A DNA stretch of 64,000 nt, from assembly GCA_030710605.1 (NCBI GenBank), contig CP092872.1, forward strand, positions 12,395,475-12,459,474. Reading direction: 5' to 3'. Below the pieces are notes generated by a model, which worked only from the letters and a program-made list of their open reading frames with translations, ran no database searches and had not been told where the DNA came from. Every line of letters begins with the position of its first letter. The stretch's first letter is position 1. Positions 21,264 to 31,215 of the stretch are shown here, piece by piece. This DNA comes from Cordylochernes scorpioides (Eukaryota > Arthropoda > Arachnida > Pseudoscorpiones > Chernetidae). A program made the translations under genes and the position numbers.

Positions 21264-22778
21264 CAGTTAAACCTGTCTATAACGCTCCCTCTTGGGACTC
21301 ACCAAAATAGGGTGCTATAGGGAGGGGGTGCTATAGACAGGTCACTTGTTTAAAATCGAGCGCTATAGAGAGGAAGGTGCTATTTAGAGGGGGCGCTATA
21401 GACAGGTCACTTTTAATGTAAAATGTTTGCATTTTGATATTTAAAATCGGGCGCTATAGAGAGGAAGGTGCTATTTAGAGGGGGCGCTATAGACAGGTCA
21501 CTTTTAATGTAAAATGTTTGCATTTTGATATTTAAAATCGGGCGCTATAGAGAGGAAGGTGCTATTTAGAGGAGGCTCTATAAACAGGTCACTTTTAATG
21601 TTAAATGTTTACATTTTAATGTTTAAAATCGGGCGCTATAGAGAGGAAGGTGCTATTTAGAGGGGGCGCTATAGGCAGGTCGCTTTTAATTTAAAATGTT
21701 TACATTTTAATGTTTAAAATCGAGCGCTATAGAGAGGAAGGTGCTATTTAGAGGAGGCGCTGAAGACAGGTCGCTTTTAATTTAAAATGTTTACATTTTA
21801 ATGTTTAAAATCGAGCGCTATAGAGAGGAAGGTGCTATTTAGAGGGGGCGCTATAGACAGGTCACTTTTAATGTGAAATGTTTACATTTTAATGTTAAAA
21901 ATCAGACGCTATAAAGAGGAAGGTGCTATTTAGAGGGGGCTCTGAAGACAGGTCACTTTTATTGTAAAATGTTTACATTTTAATGTTTAAAATCGGGCGC
22001 TTTAGAGAGAACGGTGCTATTTAGAGAGGGGGCTATAGACAGGTCACTTTTAATGTGAAATGTTTACATTTTAATGTTTAAAATCGGGCGCTATATAGAG
22101 GAAGGTGCTATTTAGAGGGGGCGCTATAGACAGGTCACTTTTAATGTAAAATGTTTACATTTTAATGTTTAAAATCGAGCGCTATAGAGAGAAAGGTGCT
22201 ATTTAGAGGGGGCGCTGAAGACAGGTCACTTTTAATGTAAAATGTTTACATTTTAATGTTTAAAATCGAGCGCTATAGAGAGGAAGGTGCTATTTAGAGG
22301 GGGCGCTATAGGCAGGTCACCTTTAGTGTAAAATGTTTACATTTTAATGTTTAAAATCGAGCGCTATAGAGAGGAAGGTGCTATTTAGAGGGGGTGCTAT
22401 AGGCAGGTCACTTTTAATGTAAAATGTTTACATTTTAATGTTTAAAATCGAGCGCTATAGAGAGAAAGGAGCTATTTAGAGGGGGCGCTGAAGACAGGTC
22501 ACTTTTAATGTAAAATGTTTACATTTTAATGTTTAAAATCGAGCGCTATAGAGAGGAAGGTGCTATTTAGAGGGGGTGCTATAGGCAGGTCACTTTTAAT
22601 GTAAAATGTTTACATTTTAATGTTTAAAATCGAGCGCTATAGAGATGAAGGTGCTATTTAGAGGGGGCGCTATATGCAGGTCACTTTTAATGTAAAATGT
22701 TTACATTTTAATGTTTAAAATCGAGCGCTATAGAGAGGAAGGTGCCTTTTAGAGGGAGCGATATAGACAGGTTTACTG
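21264..22778. mobile_element. Pogo-like MITE expanded into a 91-bp satellite (copy B)
   Basis: Ends CAGTTAAACCTGTCTATAAC and ..GACAGGTTTACTG with flanking TA. Interior about 16 units of 91 bp: GCGCTATAGAGAGGAAGG, TGCTATTTAGAGGGGGCG, CTATAGACAGGTCACTTTTA, AAAATGTTTACATTTTAATG. Each unit holds the terminal word in both orientations, so every unit can fold on itself. Confidence 0.85.
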
Positions 22779-22780
22779 TA

Positions 22781-23182
22781 TTAGAGAATTAGTTACAACA
22801 GAAAGAAATAAGTTTCCCCCCATCTCTACATATAATGGAAGCTATTCATCTAATTACACTTTTTCTTTACGACAGGGTCGCTAGGATATCCCCAAATGTG
22901 GGTCATAGTTTATGTTTTTTTGGCTTTTTTTTAAAGTTTGGAGGAGATTTTTATGACACTTTTTACGATGGAACTTGCTTTCTGAAATTGTAAAAGTACC
23001 CAGTACTAATAAAATTTAGGTTTTTTTATCACTATACAACTGTATTTAGCATATGTTGTACATGGTGGGTGTATCTATACACGGTGCGTATTCCATGGCC
23101 CGGGTGTATATTGAGAGAAGTGTGACAATCACACTGGGGCAATGATAGAAACGTGACTGACCGCTTTGTAACAATAGGGATT
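22781..23182. other. Unidentified sequence shared with copy A
   Basis: Equivalent of 9111-9517. No gene seen. Confidence 0.4.
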
Positions 23183-23193
23183 AGGTAGAAAAT

Positions 23194-23535
23194 CTCCCTC
23201 GACGAGAATGGGTGCTTCTAAACCGCTTTAGGACAGGTCAGGGAAGGTGTGCTGAGCTGATGAAGTTATGGGGCTACACCAAAGATCCAAATTGTGCCTG
23301 CAACGTCCCACAATCAATGTCCCATATACTAGATGACTGCCCGCTGTACAAATTCAATGGAGGAATCTCCAATCTCCATTCTTTCACCCCGGAAGCCCTG
23401 AACTGGCTGAAGGCCTTGCCTCTCAGACTTTAATGACCGATATGTCCTCACTTCTTTTTTCTAGATTTTATTCATTTTGTCTTCTCTCTAATTGTAAATA
23501 CGCTGCTGTATCACCTCATAAGCATAAATAAATAA
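23194..23535 (+). pseudogene. 5'-truncated LINE insertion with 11-bp target duplication
   Basis: Encodes the last ~75 residues of a LINE ORF2, read from about 23200: EWVLLNRFRTGQGRCAELMK, then C-x-C in NCACN, then MSHILDDCPLYKFNGG and a natural C-terminus LKALPLRL at 23433. The CxC...H-x4-C pattern and FRTGQGRC are typical of arthropod RTE/Jockey-like LINE tails. The 3' end is (AAATA)n-like. AGGTAGAAAAT flanks it (23183-23193, 23536-23546), and copy A has the empty site near 9503. A retrotransposition after the duplication. Confidence 0.8.
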
Positions 23536-23564
23536 AGGTAGAAAATAAAAGTAAATTGGTATTA

Positions 23565-23880
23565 CAATACAATATAATGCGGCTTGTGATTGTAAAACGA
23601 CATTTGAAAATTATCCCACATGTGTTTCTTTTCAACGAAAAATCAAAATTTATTTTAAGGAGAAATAACGATTATTTCTAACCTTAGGGATGAAGTATGA
23701 AAGGATGATTTATGAAAAGTCCCTGGACATTTTTATTTTTCCGTTTATCATTTCTCTTCACAATCCATCCTTCCATACTTCATCCCTAAGGTTAGAAATA
23801 ATCGTTATTTCTACTTAAAAATAAATTTTGATTTTTCGTTGAAAAGAAACACATGCAGGATAATTTTTAAATGTCGTTTC
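23565..23880. mobile_element. Foldback element, fuller copy
   Basis: Equivalent of 9531-9765 but with both arms nearly complete (about 140 bp each, AAGGAGAAATAACGATTATT and inverse). Confidence 0.7.
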
Positions 23881-23999
23881 AAATTGATATTGTAGTGTAG
23901 AAATCAAATCTTAGAATATCTGAAGATGTAAAAGTATTTATTGATGACGTCAGTACGACTAGTCAACAATTATCATCAAAACCAACAAAACCATTTATA

Positions 24000-24340
24000 G
24001 TACAATATAATGCGACTTATGATTGTACAACGACGTTTGACAAATTTTATCGCCAATGTTTCTTTTGGACGAAAAATCGTAATTTATTTAAAGGAGAAAT
24101 AACGTCTATTTCTATCTTTAGGGATGAAGTATGAAAGGATGAATTGTGAATAGTAATGATAAACGTGAATTCCCATCCTTGGACACTTTTATTTTTCCGT
24201 TTATCATTACTTTTCACACTTCATCCTTTCATACTTCATCCTTAAGGATAGAAATAGTCGTTATTTCTCCATAAAGTAAATTACGATTTTTCGTTCAAAA
24301 GAAACATTTGCGATAAAACTTGTTAAACGTTGTTTTACAA
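24000..24340. mobile_element. Foldback element, equivalent of 9881-10220
   Basis: Arms with ACAATATAATGCGACTTATG, GAGAAATAACGTCTATTTC, and the inverse. Flanking CAACAAAAC-type words as in copy A. Confidence 0.7.
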
Positions 24341-24362
24341 CAAAACTATCTACAGCTAGAGA

Positions 24363-24640
24363 ATCTTGAACAAGCAAGCTAAGGAATGTTTATTTGTACA
24401 ATTTGTATTATAGATTAGAAACACAAGATAATAATACTAAAGTACACAAACATACAGCTTTATTAAGACCACCGGTCTTAGAGGATTCACCAGAGGACGG
24501 AAGGAAGCATAGATGGAACTCCTATACTCAAGGCAGCACAGAACCCAACAGCCTCCAGGTCTGACGAATGTCCAGTGGTCACAGAATCCATCGTGAATAA
24601 GTTATCATATCACTGAAAAGAATTAATAAGACTAAATCCA
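24363..24640 (-). other. LINE-like 3' end (copy B)
   Basis: Equivalent of 10247-10500. Confidence 0.35.
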
Positions 24641-24644
24641 AATA

Positions 24645-24745
24645 GTGTGTGACGTTTCGGTAACAGCGTTGGTACCATCATTCAGTACTATTTTCGGATG
24701 ATGGTAACAATGAAATGTCACACACTATTTATTTATTTGGGTATG
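24645..24745. ncRNA. Palindrome holding two opposed hammerhead-like cores (copy B)
   Basis: Equivalent of 10515-10625. The minus-strand half reads CUGAAUGAUGGUACC...GGUUACC-like stem, GAAA, CGUC. The plus-strand half has CGGATGA in place of CTGATGA, so that core is damaged here. Confidence 0.5.
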
Positions 24746-24849
24746 ATCCTTGTGTTTTAATGGAAATGAGTTTTGAAACATGATGTATATATAACCGCTC
24801 CATCTATATTTTGAAAGTAAAACTAATTAACGCGAACATTTAAAAAGGA

Positions 24850-25104
24850 TTAAGCTTATGTCCATAGTTTACTTGAAAACGATTTCTAAGATTCCATCCT
24901 TCAGTGTAGCATATAAAAGCAGAATGATCCAATACAGTATTAGAGCTCTGAGAAGCGGTCTGGTTGATTAAATTGGCGAAACCGCTGGGAGGGTTCACCA
25001 CTGATGAGCCAAGCCCTCCCAATATATTTTTTCATCGCAGTAAGGACAGTAAAAGTTCGTTTTATGTATAAAAGAAACATTCTCGCTTTTAAATCCTTTT
25101 ATTT
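24850..25104 (+). mobile_element. 5'-truncated hairpin element with 13-bp target duplication
   Basis: Starts at the internal family word AAGCTTATGTCCATAG (which in the 18563 element lies well inside), then GCGGTC, GGCGAAACCGCTGGGAGGG, CACCACTGATGAGCC, CCCTCCC and the AGTAAGGACAGTAAAAG arm. CATTTAAAAAGGA flanks it (24837-24849, 25105-25117). Copy A lacks the element at about 10710. Missing its 5' end yet flanked by a target duplication, it looks reverse-transcribed. Confidence 0.75.
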
Positions 25105-25182
25105 CATTTAAAAAGGAAATGAGTAAAGAAAAAAATCTTCACAAAAACTCCTTCGAGGAAGAAAAAAATATTGTAAGAGTTT

Positions 25183-25384
25183 TATTCATCAGTGTAGTGA
25201 ACTCTCAGCGGTTTCGCCAGTTTATTCTATCATAATTTTGTTATAAATAAATTTACTGGCAATGTGTTTCTTATCAATATTACCATCAAATATTTTATCT
25301 CTACAGACCTTACTGTAATGATTTAAGTTATTGAATAAGTAGTGCTTGTGAGCAGTAAGGTCTGTAGAGATAATATTTGATGAT
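25183..25384. mobile_element. Hairpin-family palindrome
   Basis: TTCATCAGTG...CAGCGGTTTCGCCAG, then AAATTTACTGGCAATG, ATCTCTACAGACCTTACTG and its mirror CAGTAAGGTCTGTAGAGAT. The matching end CCAGTAGATTTATTTG lies at 25846-25912, after a 460-bp interruption. Confidence 0.6.
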
Positions 25385-25845
25385 ATTGTAATATGGATGA
25401 CAAGATTCCAGAGTAAAGTTGGGGAAAGAGGGGTGGACTCCAGTTGCCATGTGTGAGGCGCCAAAAACGGTATTGCTATGTAGGGGAGTACAGGGTCTGG
25501 TTACATCTGCGACAAGGTGAAGACGTGGCGACTTGCCTCCGGGCGTGTGAATGATCCTGCAAGGCGGTGCCAGGAGAGCCTGACATCGGAGCGGTCTACA
25601 AGACGGTGTAGTCCAGGCTGGACGTGTATAGTGTGGAGCGGAACGTTTCACAAGAGGACATCCACAGCGCCAAGGATCCCGGGGAGGTTGAAGGCAAGTT
25701 CATCTCATTGTATTCCTTCTATTAAGTGAGAGACAACAAAGCGCCAACTTTAGCTGCAATCCCTTCGAACTCACATGTGTATCTTTGTGGCATCCTGCGT
25801 AGACAAAGTACACGAACAACGTCTGGGTACGACGTAACAATATTA
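25385..25845. other. Unidentified GC-rich island
   Basis: Clearly richer in G+C than all neighbours, and it interrupts the hairpin element. Several short frames are open (e.g. 25517-25729 plus, 25328-25651 minus), none with a motif I recognise. One frame on the plus strand reads a 34-residue run (DVYSVERNVSQEDIHS...) before a stop. It could be a captured host exon or a fragment of an unknown element. Confidence 0.3.
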
Positions 25846-25912
25846 TTAAATTTCCAGTAGATTTATTTGTTACAAATTTATCGTTAGATGACAATTGAAT
25901 TTATAAATATAT

Positions 25913-26516
25913 TCTACCATTCTGATATGATATTGTATTGAGACATATAATGCTTATATAATCGACTATTTAGAGTAATTATTGTGGTTAAGGTATTTAT
26001 AAAAATAATAATATAAGTTTTGAGGACAATAAATAATTGTATTTAGAAATGTGTGTATTTGTGCAGAAGCGTAGCTCGTGCTGACGGTTTACGGTAAGGT
26101 ACTGCTTCAGGTGCTGATTGGTTAGTGTGACGCATGCGCGAACTACAAGTATTTTAAACAGAAATAGGTTGTGATGTGTGCAAGTTATATTCAAACAAAT
26201 ATTTTAAATCTAACCATAGCCAAGTGTCATTAATAAAGCCAATATATTATAAACCATTTTTAAAAGTATGAATTGGAAAACCTGCGAATTATTATTATTA
26301 TTTTTAAATAAACTCAATTTTTGTTACTAACCCATGTGCGACAGGTAAATACACTTGTCATTATATTATACTCATTTTCCCTCGCTGATTGGTTTTCTAC
26401 TGTCACATGATCATAATTAACCAATCAGTATTGAAATCGTCATACTATCTTTATGCAATGTTTTTTAACACAGTAGTTACTTGAGGCATTGAGGTAGACA
26501 TATTATATGAAATATA
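25913..26516. other. No feature seen
   Basis: AT-rich. Contains CAATCAG / CTGATTGG words but no gene or repeat. Confidence 0.5.
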
Positions 26517-26905
26517 CACCCATAGACTTTAGGAATTTATACCTACTAGCATGTATATCAGGATTCAGACAATTAGTCTGAAGGATATTTGTTACAAAGT
26601 GACTATTATTGAAGACACACGAGATAACCAAGTGTGAACAAAATTACCTCTGTCTCCTTCAAAAAAAGACTGGCAATATAAAATTTATGAAAATACAATT
26701 TTGTTCACACTTTGTTATCTCGTGTGTCTTCAATAAAGGTCACAGCAATATATTTCCGAGTTATTGTCTGAATCCCAATATTATACATGCTAAAAGGTAC
26801 AACTCTTCCTTAAGTTTTGTCCATAAGTGTATCTTTCAGAGTTATTATCTGAATCCCAATATACATCCTAAAAGGTACAAATTCTTTAAGTTTAATCCAT
26901 GAATG
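26517..26905. mobile_element. Tc1-like MITE, ~390 bp
   Basis: Inverted ends of about 150 bp: CACCCATAGACTTTAGGAA, then GTATATCAGGATTCAGACAA, then GAAGACACACGAGATAACCA on the left; the mirror image from 26700. TA on both sides. The right arm has an extra terminal unit (26835-26905), an early stage of the tandem growth seen at 3397-5846. Confidence 0.75.
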
Positions 26906-27164
26906 TAATTATACATTTTCCTATATAATTTTTCTCTCAAATTTTTATCATTAATAATACTTTTTCTGTAAACGTTGATTAAAAGTCAATACCACGGTAT
27001 AAATAGTGAATGTATGAGGCACTGCAGTGGAGAACCAGGAGCACAAAGAAGCGGAGGATCAATCCAAAATAGATTAATCAAGAGGTCTGTGTAGGACAGG
27101 TATGGAACATAGGGCTGGTGGGACTTTTTCCTGCGATCTCACATACTCTCTCTGTGTTGTTGCT
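26906..27164. other. No feature seen
   Basis: AT-rich to mixed sequence preceding the satellite. Confidence 0.4.
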
Positions 27165-28900
27165 TCTTTTGATCCTTTCACAAATATCTACATCAAATTG
27201 TGTATATGTGTTGATCTTCTTATCTGAACTTGGGTCTTCGCCAAAAATGTTTTCTTGAGAAACCTCTTGATTTTTATGTAAAATGCGATAACTGAAGAGT
27301 GTAAATATGTAATTTTAATGTTGCTCCTTTGATCCTTTCACAAATATCTACATTAAATTGTATATATGTGTTAATCTTCTTATCTGAACTTGGGTCTTTG
27401 CCAAATTATTTTTTTAAATTTCTTGATTTTTATGTAAAATGTGTTAACTGAAGAGTGTAAATATGTTAATATAATGTTGTTAATTTTGATCGTTTCACAA
27501 ATGTGCGCATCATATTATGTGTGTTAATGATATCTGAACTTGGGCTTTCGCCAAAAAATGTTTTCGTGAGTAGTTACCTTCATTTATACTTAAAATGTGG
27601 TAACTTTAGTGTGCAAATATGTATATAAATAGTGTGTGTCTCCTTTTGATCGTTCCAAAAATGTGTACATAAAATTTTATGTGTGTTGATAGTCTTATCT
27701 GAATTTGTGCCTTCACCAAAAATGTTGTGTATTGAGGAATTAACTTTATTTGTACGTAAAATGTGATAACACTAGTGTGAAAATATGGAAATATATATTA
27801 TATTGCTTCTTTTTGACGTTTCAAAATGTGCACATCAAATTGTACGTGTATATCAATCTCTGAACTTGGATCTTCGCCAAAAATGTTTTCTTAAGGAGTT
27901 TTCTCCAATCTCGCAAATATGATACCTCCTGCGTGTAAATATGTAAATATAATGTTGCTCCTTTGATCGTTTCACATATGTGCACATTAAATTGTTTGTG
28001 TTAATTTTATATTAACTTGTGCCTTCGCCCAAAATATTTCTTTCAAGAAACTTCTTCATTATCATGTAAAATGTGATAATTCCTGTGTGTAAATATGAAA
28101 ATATATATTGTGTTGCTTCTTTTAATCGTTCCAAAAATGTGCACATCAAATTTTATGTGTGTTGATCCTCTTATTTAAACTTGGGCCTTCGCCAAAATAT
28201 TTTTGATAAACTTCCTTTTTTTAATGTAAAATGTGATAACCCTAGTATGTAAATATATATTGTATTGCTTCCTTTTATCGTTTCAATATGTGCATATCAA
28301 ATTTTATGTGTGTTAATCTTCATATCTGAACTTGGGCCTTCGCCAAAAATGTTTTCTTGATAAGCTTCCTTCCTTTGCCTGTGAAATATGTGAATTGTAA
28401 ATGTGTAAATATATATTTAGCTGATTCTATTGATATTTTCAAAAGTGTGCACATCTAGCTGTAGTCTGCTATATTTTCATTTCTTCAATTAGGCTTTTGT
28501 CAAGAAGTATTTGATGCAGATCTACCTTAATTTTACGTAAAATATGCAAACTGTAGAGTGTAATTATGCAAATATAGATTGTGTGTTGATCTCTGTGCTC
28601 GTTTAAAATGTGCGCATCACAAACTGTATTGACGAATTTTAAATTGAACTTTTATATATGAATTTGGGCTATTGCCAAGAAGTTTTTCGTGAGAGCTACT
28701 TTCCTTTTCACAAAAAAAAGGTACGAACTGTAGTATGTAAATATATATTGTATTTGTTCTGTGTGTGTGGTGATCGTTACAAAAATTTCCCACTTAAAAT
28801 GTGTATTAGAGAAAGAGTCTGTTAATCTTTCATTTCTGAACTGGAGCCTTCGCCATAAGGATTTTTTCTTGCAAAACTATCTTCCTTGTTAATTGTTACT
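27165..28900 (+). repeat. Degenerate ~155-bp satellite, about 11 units
   Basis: Units share TTTCACAAATGTGCACATCA, CTGAACTTGGGCCTTCGCC, AAAAATGTTTTCTTGAG and TGTAAATATGTAAATATA. The marker CTTCGCC-type word recurs near 27234, 27394, 27544, 27710, 27868, 28021, 28184, 28336, 28667 and 28845, i.e. every 150-180 bp. Not seen elsewhere in the window. Confidence 0.8.
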
Positions 28901-29179
28901 TCATCCTAGTATACTGGTAGTTTTTGGTTCGATAAGGAAATTTTGGCTTCGGTTTCTATTTCTACATTTCTTTATATTACTGCATGTCCTTTCACCCATC
29001 AAAAATATGTTTGAAGACCGTTTTGTGTAAAGATAATGCTTTACTAGTTGGATATCTCGGTGTTGATTTCAAATAGATTTAATGAGTGATTTACTGTCCA
29101 ATGGTACAGACTACTAAAGAAAATAGAAGATTCACAAGAACTAAATAGAACCCACTTTGTTTAATTTATCTTTGATTTT

Positions 29180-29700
29180 TGTACAACAACAACAGCTTTA
29201 TTAGGACATGTCCGTCCTGTAAGGACTCGCCATAAATTATTTTTGTGGAGAAAAGGAAAAAGAAACATAAACAAAGGAGAGAAGGGAAAATGAAAGGAAA
29301 TCAAAGTATTCAACATAACTATACAAATTAACTTTGGATGGAAATTGTTCGGTAATTTTAGTTCTTAGAGATTACCTTGTTCTCTAACTCTGAAAGTTAA
29401 ACAACTCTATCGCTTATATTTTTTCTCGGACATTATTCTGATTAGCTGAACTGGGTTCACGTAGACTTGGATAATGTTCTTTAAGATCTTATTCCGTTCC
29501 TCGTTAACAATAGTGCATTCAGAGATGTAGTGGGTCATTTCTTCTATGCTTTCAGTTTTGCAGAATTTACAAATGACATCTTCCTTTTTAATTATTTGAA
29601 TGTCACTTTCTCTTAGTAGAGTCGAAGTGATTCTTGTTTGGGTAATGTAACCTTTTTTATGTCTAATGATAGGTGATTTTTGTAACAATTGACTAAGAGA
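29180..29700 (-). pseudogene. LINE C-terminal fragment with zinc finger
   Basis: Minus strand from 29688: LQKSPIIRHKKGYITQTRIT, then VICKFCKTESIEEMTHYISEC (C-x2-C-x12-H-x4-C with a shared terminal Cys), ending near 29407. This is the CCHC-type finger at the end of many LINE ORF2 proteins. The 3' end runs to an ACAACAACAACAGC word at 29184 and contains CAGCTTTATTAGGACATG. Confidence 0.65.
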
Positions 29701-29734
29701 GTATCAATAAAATATATTTCGAATTGTCAATAGA

Positions 29735-29845
29735 AACCAACAATTTTAGCAAGATTAAGAAGTGGACATAGTAAATCCTTAAAATTACAAAATGGACGAA
29801 AACTTATAAAACCTGTACGAAGTAAAATGCCATAGAAACTTCCCC
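29735..29845 (+). pseudogene. Small LINE RNase H/C-terminal fragment
   Basis: One frame reads PTILARLRSGHSKSLKLQNG followed by RKLIKPV, like the RLRSGH segment of arthropod LINE ORF2. Broken soon after. Confidence 0.45.
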
Positions 29846-29939
29846 AGATCCAATTCTGTCAGAATTAAAACCACAGAGGACCATAACTACCATATCAAAG
29901 CTAGAGAAGATTTCTAGACATGGTATAAGGAGCTAGATA

Positions 29940-30382
29940 CCACCACTAGTTTTTTTTTACTTATCTCTAGTACACGTGGTACAGGCCATGATAATCATTA
30001 TCTTATTCTTCTTTCTTATCTTCACTCAATCATATTAGGGTATCAAGTTGTGGCCCTTGATGGTGTCTGTTTGACAATCATCATGATTGGGTGAAGTAGA
30101 ATGCGTCTGCCTTTGCCATTAAGACTGGGAGCACTACTCAGTGGCAGGTCGACTTAGCTCCAAAAGAAATGACCACCTCTGACATGAGGAACAGACGCCA
30201 TGTGCAGCCGCTCCTAACATGGAGTACAAACGCTGCTCATCCTGTATCCCTGGAGTCCTTACAGGGTACTATCAGCCAGGCCAGCTGAACCCAGATTTTT
30301 TAGTGAGCTTGTTACTGCTCTCCCTCCTCCTTTTTCATCTTTTCATTCTTTTCATCCGAGCTTGGGAACGGCAAAGGCAGAG
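29940..30382. other. SINE-related and unassigned sequence
   Basis: 29966-30000 (TAGTACACGTGGTACAGGCC, ATGATAATCAT) is the SINE distal end. 30005-30110 resembles the middle of the SINE at 14310-14410. 30110-30382 is unassigned. Confidence 0.4.
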
Positions 30383-30652
30383 TTATGATAATCATGGTGG
30401 GTAGAAGTAGGAGATTGCTTTTACTGTAAGTGCACCACATGTCTACACATGTGAAAATCAGTTCGACTTTTCACTTACAAATATGCCAGAAACCCGTTTG
30501 CTTACTTCCACTCGCTGGTGGGGTTGTACTTTTGCAAGAATCGGGGGCCATTGAAGATTTTTTTAATTAGAAAAAAGTTCCCAATGTGGGATTAGATCCC
30601 GGGTCGTAGCGATCGAAAACCAACGGTTTAGACCATCCTTCCACCGACCCCC
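30383..30652 (-). mobile_element. tRNA-headed SINE
   Basis: On the minus strand the head at 30652-30585 starts GGGGTCGGTGGAAGGATGG and has the B-box-like GGGATCTAATCCC. The body continues with AACCCCACCAGCGAGTGG and TAGACATGTGGTGCACTTAC to CATGATTATCAT. About 270 bp. Confidence 0.65.
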
Positions 30653-30754
30653 ATATTACTGTAAATACCATTAACTGTAAAATCTAGAAAAGGTTCAAGT
30701 ATTACAAGTATGTGTGTGTGTTTTAGGATAAACGTGTTTTACCTACCGCGCCAT

Positions 30755-30910
30755 CTGTTATAGAAAATTGAAACTATTTTTGACTCGTAAACTTCTTTTT
30801 TAAATAAAACAAATTTATACTGCACCTTACTGCAATGATGAAATAATGGGAGGGCCTAGCTCATCAGTGTTGAACCCTCAAAGCGGTTTCGCCAGTTTAA
30901 CCTACCATTT
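30755..30910 (-). mobile_element. CTGATGAG-hairpin foldback element
   Basis: TTGAAACTATTTTTGACTCG arm, CACCTTACTGCAATGATG, GGGAGGGCCTAGCTCATCA, GCGGTTTCGCCAGTTTAACC. Confidence 0.65.
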
Positions 30911-30917
30911 TATTTAA

Positions 30918-31117
30918 AATTGAAACTATTTTTGACGCGTATGCTTCTTTTCAAACTAAAAATATATATATATTCTAGTGCCCTTTGCTGCAATGAAAAA
31001 AATGGAAGGGTTCACCACTGATGAGCCAAGCCCTTCCATTATTATTTCATTGCTGAAAGGGGCAGTAGAAAATTATTTTGAAAAGAATCATATGCCTCAA
31101 AATAGTTTCAAATTATT
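30918..31117. mobile_element. Fully palindromic copy of the hairpin family
   Basis: AATTGAAACTATTTTTGACG ... TTTGCTGCAATGAAAAAAA and its mirror ... TTTCATTGCTGAAAGGGGCA ... AATAGTTTCAAATT, with the loop GGAAGGGTTCACCACTGATG / AGCCAAGCCCTTCC at the centre. Shows that the unit is a symmetrical foldback of about 200 bp. Confidence 0.7.
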
Positions 31118-31124
31118 ATGACAT

Positions 31125-31215
31125 AATAGGTCAAACTGGCGAAACCGCTGGGAGGGTTCACCACAGATGAGTCAGGGCATCATTGCAGTAAGGGGCAGTA
31201 TAAAATTATTTTCTT
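31125..31215 (+). mobile_element. CTGATGAG-hairpin element, damaged
   Basis: GGCGAAACCGCTGGGAGGG then CACCACAGATGAGTCAGGGC; CTGATGAG is mutated to CAGATGAG. Third family member in 460 bp. Confidence 0.6.

Larger units (their letters stand above)
19032..24362. mobile_element. Large inverted-repeat composite element (copy B)
   Basis: Same ends as 6602-10246 (TCTCTAGCTGTAGATAGT and its inverse). Longer because of satellite expansion and the LINE insertion at 23194. Confidence 0.5.
14660..25182 (+). repeat. Segmental duplication, copy B
   Basis: Partner of 1-10796. It differs by insertions at 18563-18948, 23194-23535 and 24850-25104 (each absent from copy A), by a deletion near 18285 and by expansion of the 91-bp satellite (about 16 units against 4-5). 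Copy A in turn has the large 71-76 bp array at 3397-5846 and an insert at 6343-6575. Homology stops at about 25182, where copy A runs into the gap. Confidence 0.85.

Noticed and set aside
1-25182. Copies A and B as pure assembly duplication
   Set aside because: Not adopted as the main reading because they differ by many insertions and array lengths, but it cannot be excluded from sequence alone.
30585-30652. Genuine tRNA gene
   Set aside because: The tRNA-like head is diverged, lacks a clean cloverleaf and is joined to a repeated SINE body, as in 14178 and 34292.
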